DNA of 64,000 nt from Pseudomonadales bacterium (GTDB lineage: Bacteria > Pseudomonadota > Gammaproteobacteria > Pseudomonadales > UBA5862), in NCBI GenBank assembly GCA_024234215.1, contig JACKOQ010000001.1:248001-312000 (forward strand), in the 5' to 3' direction. How positions within the stretch are numbered: position 1 is the stretch's first letter; every line of letters begins with the position of its first letter. Below are positions 26,101 through 34,814 of this stretch, one piece after another. The notes under the pieces are model-generated. The model saw only the letters and a program-made list of their open reading frames with translations, was not told the origin of the DNA and searched no databases. A program made the position numbers and the translations under genes.

Positions 26101-26923
26101 GAAGGCGTGGGAGGCGCTGGAGCAGAAGACCGGCCGCCCCCATGCCCATCTGGCGCTGCCGAAGGAGGATGAGAAGATCCGCTTCCACGACCTGCTGGCC
26201 CAGCCGCGCAAGATCATCTCCTCGCCGATCTGGTCCGGCCTCGAAAGCGAGAAGGTCTGCTACACCGCCGGCTACACCAACATCCACGAGCTGATCCCGT
26301 TCCGCACCCTCAGCGGCCGGCAGCAGCTCTATCAGGACCACCTGTGGATGCGCGCCTTCGGCGAGGCGCTCTGTCTCTACAAGCCGCCACTCGACCTGAA
26401 GACCACCTGGGTGAAGGGCCTCAAGCCCAACGGCGAGGCCGAGATCGTGCTCAACTTCATCACCCCGCACCAGAAGTGGGGTATCCACTCCACCTACTCC
26501 GACAACCTGCTGATGCTGACACTGAACCGCGGCGGCCCGGTGGTCTGGCTCTCGGAAACCGACGCGCAGAAGGCCGGCATCCGTGACAACGACTGGGTCG
26601 AGGCCTTCAACGCCAACGGCGCTCTCGCCGCGCGTGCGGTGGTGTCGCAGCGCATCCGCGAGGGGACACTGTTCATGTACCACGCGCAGGAGAAGATCGT
26701 GAACACCCCCGGCTCGGAGATCACCGGCCTGCGCGGTGGCATCCACAACTCCTGCACCCGCACGGTGCTCAAGCCGACGCACATGATCGGCGGCTATGCC
26801 CAGCAGGCCTATGGCTTCAACTACTACGGCACGGTCGGTTCCAACCGGGACGAGTTTGTCGTGGTCCGCAAGATGGCGAAAGTCGACTGGCTCGAAGCGC
26901 CGCTCGACACCCGGAACCCCTGA
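23183..26923 (+). CDS. narG: respiratory nitrate reductase alpha subunit NarG
   Basis: This 1246-residue molybdo-bis-MGD subunit reduces nitrate to nitrite on the cytoplasmic side of the membrane. The FS0 iron-sulfur ligands His50, Cys54, Cys58 and Cys93 fall at exactly the E. coli NarG positions. The molybdenum ligand Asp222 is present in FYDWYCDLPPASPQTWGEQT. The length equals that of the E. coli protein (1247). The N-terminus has the vestigial twin-arginine-like FRR segment rather than a cleavable signal. It accepts electrons from NarH. It is followed by narH with a 12-bp gap and GAGGAGG as ribosome-binding site. Confidence 0.98.
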   Translation: MSHFLDRLTFFRRTVGDFSAGHGIVTQEDRSWEEGYRKRWQHDKIVRSTHGVNCTGSCSWKIYVKGGIVTWETQQTDYPRTREELPNHEPRGCARGASYSWYLYSGARVKYPLIRGRLLRAWRTARATLPPVAAWAAIVEDPAQRRAYTAIRGHGGFVRAGWDEITEIIAAANAYTVKRWGPDRVFGFSPIPAMSMISYAAGARYLQLLGGGCGSFYDWYCDLPPASPQTWGEQTDVAESADWYNSGFLVLWGSNVPQTRTPDAHFYTEARYRGAKSVVICPDYSEASKFADLWVAVKQGTDAALAMAFGHVILKEFHVDRQVPYFRDYLRKYSDLPLLVRLVPQEGAYVAERLLRASDFDDGLGQGNNPEWKTVALDERSGEVVVPTGSIGFRWGPDGRDDAGKWNLEEKDAAGRDTTLRLGLNGVHDAVAGVRFPYFANAASNGFAATDHPDVLVRNVPVKRLKLKEGEVLIASVYDLFLANYGVDQGFGGEHMPRDFDDPEPYSPAWAEQMTSVPREQILAVARGFADNAEKTNGRSMVIIGAAMNHWYHMDMNYRGVINMLVMCGCVGQSGGGWSHYVGQEKLRPQSGWAPIAFALDWIRPPRQQNSTSFFYAHTDQWRYETVSTAEILSPTAPAGPWDASLIDFNARAERMGWLPSTPALKTNPLEVARAAAAAGVDPVAYTVNELKSRRLELSCMDPDDPANWPRNLFIWRSNLLGSSGKGHEYFLKHLLGAPHGVQGKDLGQEGRQKPREVAWHDEAPEGKLDLLVTLDFRMSTTAVYSDIVLPTATWYEKNDLNTSDMHPFIHPLGAAVDPAWESKSDWEIFKAIAKAFSAVAPEVLGVEKDVVLSPIQHDSAGELAQALDVKDWYLGECEPIPGKTMPQISVVERDYPNLYQRFTALGPLLDRLGNAGKGLTWNTREDVERLRQINGAVHEAGATQGLARLERDIDVCEAILALAPETNGSVAVKAWEALEQKTGRPHAHLALPKEDEKIRFHDLLAQPRKIISSPIWSGLESEKVCYTAGYTNIHELIPFRTLSGRQQLYQDHLWMRAFGEALCLYKPPLDLKTTWVKGLKPNGEAEIVLNFITPHQKWGIHSTYSDNLLMLTLNRGGPVVWLSETDAQKAGIRDNDWVEAFNANGALAARAVVSQRIREGTLFMYHAQEKIVNTPGSEITGLRGGIHNSCTRTVLKPTHMIGGYAQQAYGFNYYGTVGSNRDEFVVVRKMAKVDWLEAPLDTRNP

Positions 26924-26935
26924 GGAGGTTGCACG

Positions 26936-28483
26936 ATGAAAATCCGCGCACAGATCGGCATGGTGCTCAACCTCGACAAATGCATCGGCTGCCACACCTG
27001 TTCGGTCACCTGCAAGAACGTCTGGACCAGCCGCGAAGGGGTCGAGTACGCCTGGTTCAACAACGTCGAATCCAAGCCGGGCATCGGCTACCCCCGCGAC
27101 TGGGAGAACCAGCAGCGCTGGAACGGCGGCTGGCGGCGCAAGCCGAACGGCCGCATCGAGCCGCGCATCGGCGCCAAGTGGCGGGTGCTGGCGAACATTT
27201 TTGCCAACCCCGACCTGCCCGAGATCGACGACTACTACGAGCCGTTCAACTTCGACTACGAACACCTGCAGAGCGCCCGCGAGTCCCAGGCCTTTCCGAC
27301 GGCGCGCCCGCGCTCGGCGATCACCGGCGAGCGCATGGAGAAGATCGAATGGGGGCCGAACTGGGAGGAGATTCTCGGCGGTGAATTCGCCAAGCGCAGC
27401 GCCGATGTCAACTTCGAGGGGGTGCAGAAGGAGATCTACGGCCAGTTCGAGAACACCTTCATGATGTACCTGCCGCGGCTGTGCGAGCATTGCCTCAACC
27501 CGGCCTGCGTCGCCGCCTGCCCCTCCGGCGCCATCTACAAGCGCGAGGAAGATGGCATCGTGCTGATCGACCAGGACAAATGCCGCGGTTGGCGGATGTG
27601 TGTCTCCGGCTGTCCCTACAAGAAGATCTACTACAACTGGTCGAGCGGCAAATCGGAAAAGTGCATCTTCTGCTTCCCGCGCATCGAGTCGGGACAGCCG
27701 ACGGTCTGCTCCGAGACCTGCGTCGGCCGCATCCGCTACCTCGGCGTGCTGCTCTACGACGCCGACCGCATCGAGGCGGCGGCCAGCGCAGCGGATGAGC
27801 GCGACCTCTACCAGGCGCAGCTCGACCTCTTCCTCGATCCGCACGACCCGGCGGTGATCGCCCAGGCGCGCGCCGACGGCATTCCTGAGAGCTGGCTGGA
27901 GGCGGCCCGCCATTCGCCGGTGTGGAAGATGGCGATGGAGTGGAAGATCGCCTTTCCGCTGCATCCGGAGTACCGCACGCTGCCGATGGTCTGGTATGTG
28001 CCGCCGCTGTCGCCGATCCAGTCGGCCGCGACCGCCGGGCAGATCGGCATCGACGCCGGCCTGCCGGATGTGCGCTCGCTGCGCATTCCGCTGCGCTACC
28101 TCGCCAACATGCTGACCGCCGGCGACGAGGCGCCCGTCGCCTTGGCGCTGGAGCGGATGCTGGCGATGCGCGGCTACATGCGCGCCAAGAGCGTCGAGGG
28201 GCGCATCGATGAGTCGATCGCCGAGCGGGTCGGGCTGTCCGGCGCGGTGATCGAGGAGATGTACCGGATCATGGCGATCGCCAACTATGAAGACCGCTTC
28301 GTCATCCCCACCGCCCGCCGCGAGGCGCACGAGGATCTCTACGCGTTGCGCGGCAATTGTGGCTTCTCTTTCGGCAACGGCTGCTCCGGCGGCAGTTCGA
28401 AGGCCGAGCTGTTCACGCCGGTGAAACTGTTCAGCCCGGCGCAGGGCAGTCAATCGCACAACCCCGGGGAGGTGCTGAAATGA
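26936..28483 (+). CDS. narH: respiratory nitrate reductase beta subunit NarH
   Basis: A 515-residue electron-transfer subunit with four iron-sulfur clusters. Cysteine groups are visible in CIGCHTCSVTCKNVW, CEHCLNPACVAACPSGAIY, KCRGWRMCVSGCPYKK and KCIFCFPRI...CSETC. The Trp in CRGW replaces one cysteine and makes the 3Fe-4S cluster, as in E. coli NarH (512 residues). It passes electrons from NarI haems to NarG. The stop overlaps narJ (ATGA). Confidence 0.98.
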   Translation: MKIRAQIGMVLNLDKCIGCHTCSVTCKNVWTSREGVEYAWFNNVESKPGIGYPRDWENQQRWNGGWRRKPNGRIEPRIGAKWRVLANIFANPDLPEIDDYYEPFNFDYEHLQSARESQAFPTARPRSAITGERMEKIEWGPNWEEILGGEFAKRSADVNFEGVQKEIYGQFENTFMMYLPRLCEHCLNPACVAACPSGAIYKREEDGIVLIDQDKCRGWRMCVSGCPYKKIYYNWSSGKSEKCIFCFPRIESGQPTVCSETCVGRIRYLGVLLYDADRIEAAASAADERDLYQAQLDLFLDPHDPAVIAQARADGIPESWLEAARHSPVWKMAMEWKIAFPLHPEYRTLPMVWYVPPLSPIQSAATAGQIGIDAGLPDVRSLRIPLRYLANMLTAGDEAPVALALERMLAMRGYMRAKSVEGRIDESIAERVGLSGAVIEEMYRIMAIANYEDRFVIPTARREAHEDLYALRGNCGFSFGNGCSGGSSKAELFTPVKLFSPAQGSQSHNPGEVLK

Positions 28484-29160
28484 GCCTCACCTTCAAGGCG
28501 CTGTCGGCGCTGCTCTGCTATCCGAGTGAGACGTTGCAGGCGGCCATCGCCGAGATTCGCGGCCTCATCGCGGCTGAAGGGCAAATCGCGCCGGCGGTTC
28601 TGGCCGAGCTGGAGGGCTTCTGCGCCTTCATCGAGCAGAGCGATCTGATCGACCTGCAGGAGCACTACGTGGCGCTGTTCGACCGCAGCCGCCAGTTGTC
28701 ACTCCACCTGTTCGAGCATGTCCATGGCGAGAGCCGCGACCGCGGCCAGGCGCTGGTCGATCTGGCTGCGCTCTATGAACAGGGCGGACTGGAGCGGGTC
28801 GACAACGAGCTGCCGGACTACCTGCCGCTGTTCCTCGAATACCTCTCGACCCGACCGCTCGACGAGGCCCAATCGCTGCTGGCCGAGACGCTGCAGATCC
28901 TCGCCGCCCTCGAAGAGCGGCTGCGGGCACGCGACAGCGGCTATGCCAGCCTGCTGCGGGCCATTCGCAGTGCAGCCGGCGACCAGTCGCTCCCTACCGT
29001 GACGGTCAACCTGGCGAGCGATCTGCTGGCCGAACTCGATGCCGAGTGGGCCGAGCCGCCGGTGATCTTCGGTCCCGGCGCGGCGGCCTGCGAAGGCGCG
29101 GGCGCGACGGTGGCCAGCGTTCCCCTGTCAGCCGTGCCCCGACGGGCGCGGCAAACCTGA
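28480..29160 (+). CDS. narJ: nitrate reductase molybdenum cofactor assembly chaperone NarJ
   Basis: A 226-residue TorD/NarJ-family chaperone that binds the NarG N-terminus and allows cofactor insertion before membrane attachment; it is not part of the final enzyme. It begins MSLTFKALSALLCYPSE, a family hallmark. LFDRSRQLSLHLFEHVHGES and ELPDYLPLFLEYLS are the conserved blocks. The ATG at 28480 overlaps the narH stop and is preceded by GGGGAGGTG. It is followed by narI after 19 bp. Confidence 0.96.
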   Translation: MSLTFKALSALLCYPSETLQAAIAEIRGLIAAEGQIAPAVLAELEGFCAFIEQSDLIDLQEHYVALFDRSRQLSLHLFEHVHGESRDRGQALVDLAALYEQGGLERVDNELPDYLPLFLEYLSTRPLDEAQSLLAETLQILAALEERLRARDSGYASLLRAIRSAAGDQSLPTVTVNLASDLLAELDAEWAEPPVIFGPGAAACEGAGATVASVPLSAVPRRARQT

Positions 29161-29179
29161 ATCCGACGGAGAAGCACCC

Positions 29180-29884
29180 ATGTCCGCGACCCTCAACATG
29201 ACCCTGTTCGGCTGGTATCCCTATCTCTGCCTGACCATCTTCCTGCTCGGCAGCCTGCTGCGCTTCGACCGCGAGCAGTACAGCTGGAAGACCGGCTCCT
29301 CGCAACTGCTGCGCAAGCGCCAGCTGCGCTGGGGATCGAACCTGTTCCATGTCGGCATCCTGACCATTCTGGCCGGCCACTTCGTCGGCCTGCTCACGCC
29401 GATCGAGATCTTCGATCAGTTGGGCATCAGCCACGGCTTCAAGCAGACGCTCGCCATCGTCGTCGGCGGTCTGGCCGGCGTGGTCTGCTTCATCGGCATC
29501 ACGCTGTTGGCCCACCGGCGGCTGTTCGATGCACGCATCCGCGCCACCTCGAGCGTCGGTGACATCGCCATCCTGCTGCTGCTCTGGCTGCAACTCACGC
29601 TGGGGCTCTGCACCATCTTCGTCTCGCTCGGACATCTGGATGGCCACGAAATGGTCAAGTTCATGGCGTGGGCCCAGGGCATCGTCACCCTGCAACCGGC
29701 TGCCGCGGTCCATGTCGCCGATGTCCATCCGATCTTCAAGGCCCACCTGCTGTTGGGGCTGACGCTGCTGTTGCTGTTCCCCTTCACCCGGCTGGTGCAC
29801 ATCTGGAGCGCGCCGATCTGGTACCTCGGTCGGCCCGGCTACCAGATCGTCCGCCGCCGCGCCCAGCCGCCGCGCAATGCCTGA
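29180..29884 (+). CDS. narI: respiratory nitrate reductase gamma subunit NarI (cytochrome b)
   Basis: A 234-residue membrane protein with five transmembrane helices that oxidises quinol and carries two b haems. It begins MTLFGWYPYLCLTIFLLGSLLRF shortly after the start; the second helix contains SNLFHVGILTILAGHFVGLL with haem-ligand histidines, and the last contains HPIFKAHLLLGLTLLLLFPFTRLVH. The size matches the family (about 225 residues). The 3' end runs close to the ppiC-type gene, which starts 10 bp after the narI stop. Confidence 0.97.
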   Translation: MSATLNMTLFGWYPYLCLTIFLLGSLLRFDREQYSWKTGSSQLLRKRQLRWGSNLFHVGILTILAGHFVGLLTPIEIFDQLGISHGFKQTLAIVVGGLAGVVCFIGITLLAHRRLFDARIRATSSVGDIAILLLLWLQLTLGLCTIFVSLGHLDGHEMVKFMAWAQGIVTLQPAAAVHVADVHPIFKAHLLLGLTLLLLFPFTRLVHIWSAPIWYLGRPGYQIVRRRAQPPRNA

Positions 29885-29894
29885 GGAACGGATC

Positions 29895-30764
29895 ATGCAG
29901 CACAACGCAGCCGATTTTCCGAATCAGGGCGTCATTCCACTGTTCAACCTGGACGCGGATCCGCCCCAGGCGGCACACGCCACGCCAGCGATGCTGACGG
30001 TCAACGGCCAGCCGATCGCGCCGCAGCGCATCGCCGCCGAGATGCAGCACTTTCCGGGCGATCAGTTCGAGAGCAGTTGGCAGCAGGCCGCGCGGGCGCT
30101 GATCATCCGCGAACTGCTGCTGCAGCAGGCGCGCCGGCTGGCGCTCGACGCCATCCCGCAGGCCGAGCCCCAGGGCGGCATTGAAACCGAAGAGGATGCG
30201 CTGATCCGCACCCTGATCGAACGGGAGGTTCCGCCATGCGAAGCCCCGGCCGAGCAGGTGCGCCGCCACTACGACGACCACCCCGAGCGTTTCATGACCC
30301 CGCTGCTGCATGAGGCCGAGCACATCTTGGTCGCCGCGCGCCGTGATCAGGCCGACGCCTTTGCCGCCGCACGCGCCAAGGCGGAGCAACTCCATGCACG
30401 GCTGCAACAGGCCCCGGAGCGGTTCGCCGAACTGGCGCGCGCTTTCTCCGACTGCGCCTCGGGCGCCGACGGCGGCCGTCTCGGCCAGCTCGGCCCGGGC
30501 GAGACCACGCCACCGTTCGAAGCCGCCCTGCAATGCCTCGCACCGGGTGAGCTCTCCGCCCCGCTGGAGACTGCCTACGGCTTCCATCTGATCCGCCTGC
30601 TCCGGCGCGGCGAACCCCAGCGCCTGCCGTTCGAGGCGGTCAGCGCCACCATCGCCGCCCGCCTCGCCGAACAGGCGCAGCGCCGCGCCATCGCCCGCTA
30701 CATCGCCCAGCTGATCGAGCAGGCCGACATTCAGGGCTTCACACCCGAGCCGCCGTTGCGCTGA
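29895..30764 (+). CDS. PpiC-type peptidyl-prolyl isomerase of the nar operon
   Basis: A 289-residue protein starting at the ATG at 29895, with GAGG upstream; an ATG at 29877 overlapping narI is less likely. An N-terminal helical region is followed by a parvulin rotamase domain (residues about 130-225) containing EAEHILVAARRDQAD, FAELARAFSDCASGADGG and ETAYGFHLI. No signal peptide is seen, so it should be cytoplasmic, resembling NifM-like maturation factors. In Pseudomonas aeruginosa a PpiC-type isomerase gene likewise follows narI, so this is a conserved but little-studied accessory of nitrate reductase maturation. Confidence 0.88.
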   Translation: MQHNAADFPNQGVIPLFNLDADPPQAAHATPAMLTVNGQPIAPQRIAAEMQHFPGDQFESSWQQAARALIIRELLLQQARRLALDAIPQAEPQGGIETEEDALIRTLIEREVPPCEAPAEQVRRHYDDHPERFMTPLLHEAEHILVAARRDQADAFAAARAKAEQLHARLQQAPERFAELARAFSDCASGADGGRLGQLGPGETTPPFEAALQCLAPGELSAPLETAYGFHLIRLLRRGEPQRLPFEAVSATIAARLAEQAQRRAIARYIAQLIEQADIQGFTPEPPLR

Positions 30765-30836
30765 ATCCCTGCGGATTGTCCGACCGGTGCCGATGCCGCA
30801 CACTGGAGCACCCACCCAGTACAGCGGAGGTCAATC

Positions 30837-31202
30837 ATGGAACTGTCGGAACTGATCGCGCACTACGCCGATGTCTGGAGCCAGCCCGACCGCGCGCGTC
30901 GGCAGCAACTGCTCGAATCGGTCTGGGATGAGCAGGGCACCTATGCCGACCCGTTCGGTCTCGTGGCCGGCAGAATGGCGCTTGTCGACCACATGGGGGC
31001 GTTCATTCAGCAATATCCGGGGTCACGTCTCGAGCGTACCAGCGAGATCGACGCGCACGATCGCTACTTTCGCTTCAACTGGCGCATGTTGAACGCCGAT
31101 GGAACGCTCTTTGTCGAAGGGATCGACTTCGGCGAGCTGTCTCCCACCGGTCAACTGCAACGCCTGGTCGGCTTCTTCGGAGCGCTGGAAGCGAAGGGGT
31201 AG
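30837..31202 (+). CDS. SnoaL/NTF2-like fold protein of unknown function
   Basis: A 121-residue alpha+beta cone protein. YADVWSQPDRARRQQLLESVWDEQGTYADP near the N-terminus, followed by GRMALVDHMGAF and FRFNWRMLNADG, matches the SnoaL-like family, which includes small polyketide cyclases and many uncharacterised stress proteins. A ribosome-binding site GCGGAGG lies upstream. It follows the nar operon by 72 bp, possibly by chance. No catalytic assignment is possible. Confidence 0.68.
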   Translation: MELSELIAHYADVWSQPDRARRQQLLESVWDEQGTYADPFGLVAGRMALVDHMGAFIQQYPGSRLERTSEIDAHDRYFRFNWRMLNADGTLFVEGIDFGELSPTGQLQRLVGFFGALEAKG

Positions 31203-31481
31203 GGTGCGACGAATCCTGTAACCGCTGCGGCCCGCCTGATTCCTCTTCTCGCCGACAAAGCGTCCTGCTGTGTGTTCTCTCGCGAGCCTCTGATCGGTTT
31301 TCAGCGAACGTCAGCACTGTTGTGGTGCGTATCCGGTTGGGGTGGTGATCCAATTCCGGGCCAGAGTGATGGGCGTGTGTTGTTGTGACTGTGCACTGCC
31401 GCCGAAGCGTGCTGCGGGCACAAATATTGCCTTTTATGCGCCACATCGGTTACCGCCATCACCGCGAGAAGCAGCCATTGC
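31203..31481. other. 279-bp intergenic region with no recognised element
   Basis: I looked for a c-di-GMP riboswitch upstream of the GGDEF-EAL gene, for tRNAs and for small reading frames, and saw none. It is somewhat less GC-rich than its surroundings. Confidence 0.5.
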
Positions 31482-33323
31482 ATGATCATCCGTCACACCG
31501 ACACTTTCACCGCCATCCGTGCCCTGCGTCAGGTGGTCGAGGCGCTGTCGCTGGAGGCCGATTTCGAGGCGTTCTTTCGCAAGGCGGCGGGCGCGGCGGC
31601 GGATCTGGTCGGCGCTGACGCGGCGGCGCTGATCTTGCTGAACGATGATGGCCAGCTCGAATATCAGTTCTTTCTCGGCGTGCCGGATGGGTACAGCGAC
31701 AAGTTTCTCGGCTATCGCTTCGGGGGGCAGGCGGGCGTTGCCGGCGAGGCTTTGACGCACCGTCGTCCGGTTTTCGTGCCGGACTATCCAGCGCATCCGG
31801 GCGCCATTGCGGAGTTCGTGGCGAGCGGGCTGCGCGCCAATCTTGCCGTGCCGCTGCACAGCGCGGGCGAGGCGGTCGGTGTGCTGGTGGTCTCCTGGTT
31901 CAGGAATGCGGTGCACGCGCCCGACCAGGCGCTGCTGTCACTGCTGAGCACCATTGCCGCCCAAGTCGGTCTTGCTCACCATCGCTGGCGACTCGAACAG
32001 CGTCTGGAGCACCGCGCCAACCATGATGACCTGACGGGTCTGCCGAACCGAGGCCATTTTCTCGAACGTCTGCAACAGGCGGTGGCCGATGGTCGACGCT
32101 ACGGGCGGCGCTACGCACTGATGGTGATCGACCTCGACGGCTTCAAGGCCGTCAACGACCGGGCCGGGCATGCGGTCGGCGATGCCCTGCTGCGCGACGT
32201 GGCGCAGGGGCTGCGCGAGGTGGTGCGTGGCGGCGACGTGATCGCCCGCCTCGGCGGCGACGAGTTCGTACTGCTGATGGAGTTCCAGTCCTGGCCGGAG
32301 GAGCCGGCCACCGTAGCGGCGCGCGTCAAGGCACGCTTGACGCTGCGCGTGGCGGTGGCGGGTGGCACCACGGCGGTGACGCCGAGCATTGGCATCGCGG
32401 CTTTTCCCGAAGACGGCGACGACGCCGGCACGCTGCTCGCCAATGCCGATCTGGCGATGTACGAGGCCAAACGGCGCCATGGCGAGCGTGAGGTCTGCTT
32501 CTTCAACCGCTCCATCGCACAGGCCGTGCGCCAGCGCGAAGTGCTGCTGGAGGAGGTGGAGCAGGCGCTCAACGACGGCCGCTTCGTTCTGCACTATCAG
32601 CCGATCGTCGAGCTGCCGGGTGGCCACATGGTGGCGGTCGAGGCGCTGCTGCGCTGGCCACAGCCCGACGGCAGCCTGCGTCCACCGGTCAGCTTCATCC
32701 CGGATGTGGAGCGCCACAGCCGGCGCCTGATGGTCGCACTCGGCCGCTACGTGCTGCGCAGCGCGCTGGCGCAGGCTGCGGCGTGGCACCGGCAGGGCCA
32801 CCCGATCGCCGTGTCGGTGAACGTGTCGGCACGGGAGTTTCTGGAGGAGGGTTTTCTCGCCAGCCTCACCGAACTGCTGGCCGATCACGGCGACCTGCCG
32901 CGCGAGCGGCTGATGCTGGAGATCACCGAAACCGCGGCGCTCGAAGACCTGCCGCGCGCGCAGGCACTGATGCAGGCCTGTCGTGAACTCGGCGTGCGTT
33001 TTGCCATCGATGACTTCGGTGCTGGCCACGCCTCGCTCGCCAACCTGCGCGAGCTGCCGGTCGACCGGCTCAAGATCGACCGTGCCTTCGTCGCCGGCCT
33101 GCCGGACGCGGACGGTGACCGGGCGGTGGTGCAGGCGATCCTGGCGGTCGCCAAGGCATTCGGCGTCGGCGTGGTGGCGGAGGGTGTGGAGAGATCTGCC
33201 CAGTCGCAAACCCTGCAGGAGCTCGGCTGCCGTGTCATGCAGGGCTACCATTTCGCCCGGCCGATGCCGGCGGCGCTGATCACCGAGCGCCTCGACGCCG
33301 AGCGGCAGGCGAGTCCGAAATAA
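31482..33323 (+). CDS. GAF-GGDEF-EAL cyclic-di-GMP turnover protein
   Basis: A 613-residue cytoplasmic signalling protein. A GAF domain occupies residues about 15-165. The GGDEF domain has the intact active site GGDEF at 258-262 and an RxxD inhibitory site at 249-252. The EAL domain has Glu387-Ala-Leu in VAVEALLRW, then MLEITETAALEDL, AIDDFGAGHASL and VVAEGVE. All signature residues for both c-di-GMP synthesis and hydrolysis are kept, so either activity is possible, gated by the GAF ligand. No transmembrane segment is present. It is a single gene, convergent with nhaR; the ribosome-binding site is weak. Confidence 0.93.
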   Translation: MIIRHTDTFTAIRALRQVVEALSLEADFEAFFRKAAGAAADLVGADAAALILLNDDGQLEYQFFLGVPDGYSDKFLGYRFGGQAGVAGEALTHRRPVFVPDYPAHPGAIAEFVASGLRANLAVPLHSAGEAVGVLVVSWFRNAVHAPDQALLSLLSTIAAQVGLAHHRWRLEQRLEHRANHDDLTGLPNRGHFLERLQQAVADGRRYGRRYALMVIDLDGFKAVNDRAGHAVGDALLRDVAQGLREVVRGGDVIARLGGDEFVLLMEFQSWPEEPATVAARVKARLTLRVAVAGGTTAVTPSIGIAAFPEDGDDAGTLLANADLAMYEAKRRHGEREVCFFNRSIAQAVRQREVLLEEVEQALNDGRFVLHYQPIVELPGGHMVAVEALLRWPQPDGSLRPPVSFIPDVERHSRRLMVALGRYVLRSALAQAAAWHRQGHPIAVSVNVSAREFLEEGFLASLTELLADHGDLPRERLMLEITETAALEDLPRAQALMQACRELGVRFAIDDFGAGHASLANLRELPVDRLKIDRAFVAGLPDADGDRAVVQAILAVAKAFGVGVVAEGVERSAQSQTLQELGCRVMQGYHFARPMPAALITERLDAERQASPK

Positions 33324-33373
33324 CGCCGCCCGCGTCTTCGCCAGTGCGGCATCGCATCCGCAGGGCTGGTGGC

Positions 33374-34279
33374 TCAACGCCCCCAGTCGGCGAACAGCCC
33401 CTGTCGGGCGGCCTCGGTGATGGCCGCCACGCCGGGGTGGGTGATGCGGCGCTCCACCGTGATGACGTGGAACTCCTCGATCAGGTCGGTGGCCTCGCCC
33501 AGGCAGGTCGCGTCATATTGCCGACACACCGAGGCGTCGAGCACCCGCGGCGCGATAAAGACGCCCAGTCCCTGCATTCCCAGTGACTTGACCATCGCGC
33601 TGTCGTCGAACTCGCCCACCACCCGCGGACGCAGTTTGTGCTTTCCAAGCCACTGGCGCAGACGCAGGCCCATTGCCGACTCGCTGCCCGGCGACAGCAG
33701 CGGTGCCCCGTCGAGCAGTTGGGGAAAGGGTCTGTCGAAGGTCGCCGCCAGCTGGTTCGCAGCGTAGAAGCCCACATGCGAGCCGCCCAGTCGATGGGTG
33801 TAGGCGCTCACGCTCAGGGCCGGTGGCATGGGGCGGTCCGACAGGACCAGCTCCAGCCGGTGCACCGACAGGTCGGCCAGCAGACTCTCGATCTTGCCCT
33901 CGCGGCAGATGACCCGGAAAGGCTGTGCCCCCACCATGGCCGGTGTCATCAATTGGCCGGCCACCAGCTTGGGCACGGCATCGACGATGCCGACCCGCAG
34001 TTCAACCGGGCGCTGGACGCCGCGGGGTTGCCGCAGCAGCTCTTCCAGCTCGGAACCCAAGTGGAAGATGTCGCGCGCATAGCTGTAGACCAGCTCGCCG
34101 GTTTCGGTCAGCTCCAGCTTGCGGCCCTTCTTGCGAAACAGTGGTCGTCCGATCGCCTCTTCGAGCAACTGGACCTGGCCACTGACCGTCTGGGGGGTGA
34201 CGTGCAGCTGCTCACTGGCCCTGATCACCCCTCCCAGGCGGGCGACGGCCCAGAAGTATTGCAAGTGCCGGTAGTTCAC
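33374..34279 (-). CDS. nhaR: LysR-family transcriptional activator NhaR
   Basis: A 301-residue LysR-type regulator. The N-terminal winged helix-turn-helix MNYRHLQYFWAVARLGG continues with the segment RASEQLHVTPQTVSGQVQLL. The substrate domain follows, with VELRVGIVDAVPKLVA and ESLLADLSVHRLELVLSDRP, which are distinctive of NhaR. NhaR activates nhaA and other genes in response to sodium; no nhaA is next to it here. It is divergent from the HPF-like gene, and the roughly 100 bp between them is AT-richer and probably holds both promoters. Confidence 0.88.
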   Translation of the reverse strand: MNYRHLQYFWAVARLGGVIRASEQLHVTPQTVSGQVQLLEEAIGRPLFRKKGRKLELTETGELVYSYARDIFHLGSELEELLRQPRGVQRPVELRVGIVDAVPKLVAGQLMTPAMVGAQPFRVICREGKIESLLADLSVHRLELVLSDRPMPPALSVSAYTHRLGGSHVGFYAANQLAATFDRPFPQLLDGAPLLSPGSESAMGLRLRQWLGKHKLRPRVVGEFDDSAMVKSLGMQGLGVFIAPRVLDASVCRQYDATCLGEATDLIEEFHVITVERRITHPGVAAITEAARQGLFADWGR

Positions 34280-34380
34280 TTCGATTTTTCCTTATTGAGT
34301 TTTAATCAAATTCGAATTTACGTGAGAAAACCTGACCGGTAGGTTGCAATGCATGTCCAACCTGCACCGAGGCGCATCCA

Positions 34381-34773
34381 ATGAACGTGTCGATCTGCAC
34401 CCAAGGCATCAGGCTCTCCCGTGAAGAGCACGACCATCTCCACGGCCGTTTGCGGCAGCTGCTGGCGCGCTTCGGTCAGCGCGCCATGGGCGTGACCCTG
34501 CATCTGAGTGATGTGAATGGCCCGCGTGGCGGAGTCGACAAGGAGTGCCATCTGGTGGTCGAACTGGTGGACACCACTGCGGTGGTGCGCGACCGCGGCG
34601 ATCACCTGCTTGCCGTGGTCGACCGCGTGCTGCACCGTGCGGTGCAGACCATCGGCCGCCAGATTGGCAAAGCCCGTGACCGGGCCGTGCGTGCCCCCCA
34701 ATTGGGGCGGCACCGGGCCGGAGGCAACCGTCATGGCTTGCAGACATTGGATGATGCCAGCGCGGTGACCTGA
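34381..34773 (+). CDS. HPF/RaiA-like ribosome-associated protein
   Basis: A 130-residue protein whose first 100 residues show the beta-alpha-beta-beta-beta-alpha pattern of the hibernation-promoting factor fold: SICTQGIRLSREEHDHLHGR, then GVTLHLSDVNGPRGG and HLLAVVDRVLHRAVQTIGRQ. Proteins of this subfamily are usually annotated as HPF/RaiA family; the exact ribosomal role is not shown. The C-terminal 30 residues are basic. It is followed 41 bp later by a BAX-inhibitor-1 gene, with which it is probably co-transcribed. Confidence 0.75.
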   Translation: MNVSICTQGIRLSREEHDHLHGRLRQLLARFGQRAMGVTLHLSDVNGPRGGVDKECHLVVELVDTTAVVRDRGDHLLAVVDRVLHRAVQTIGRQIGKARDRAVRAPQLGRHRAGGNRHGLQTLDDASAVT

Positions 34774-34814
34774 ATCTTCAACCATTTTTCGATCATCGAT
34801 TGAGGGAGTGCATC

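Noticed and set aside
22652..28459. A 1935-codon open frame on the minus strand opposite narK, narG and narH
   Set aside because: It is antisense to three highly conserved genes, its translation is low-complexity and His/Gln/Val/Asp-rich as expected of the complement of GC-rich codons, and no domain is recognisable.
31203..31481. Possible c-di-GMP riboswitch before the GGDEF-EAL gene
   Set aside because: The conserved GEMM core sequences were not found.
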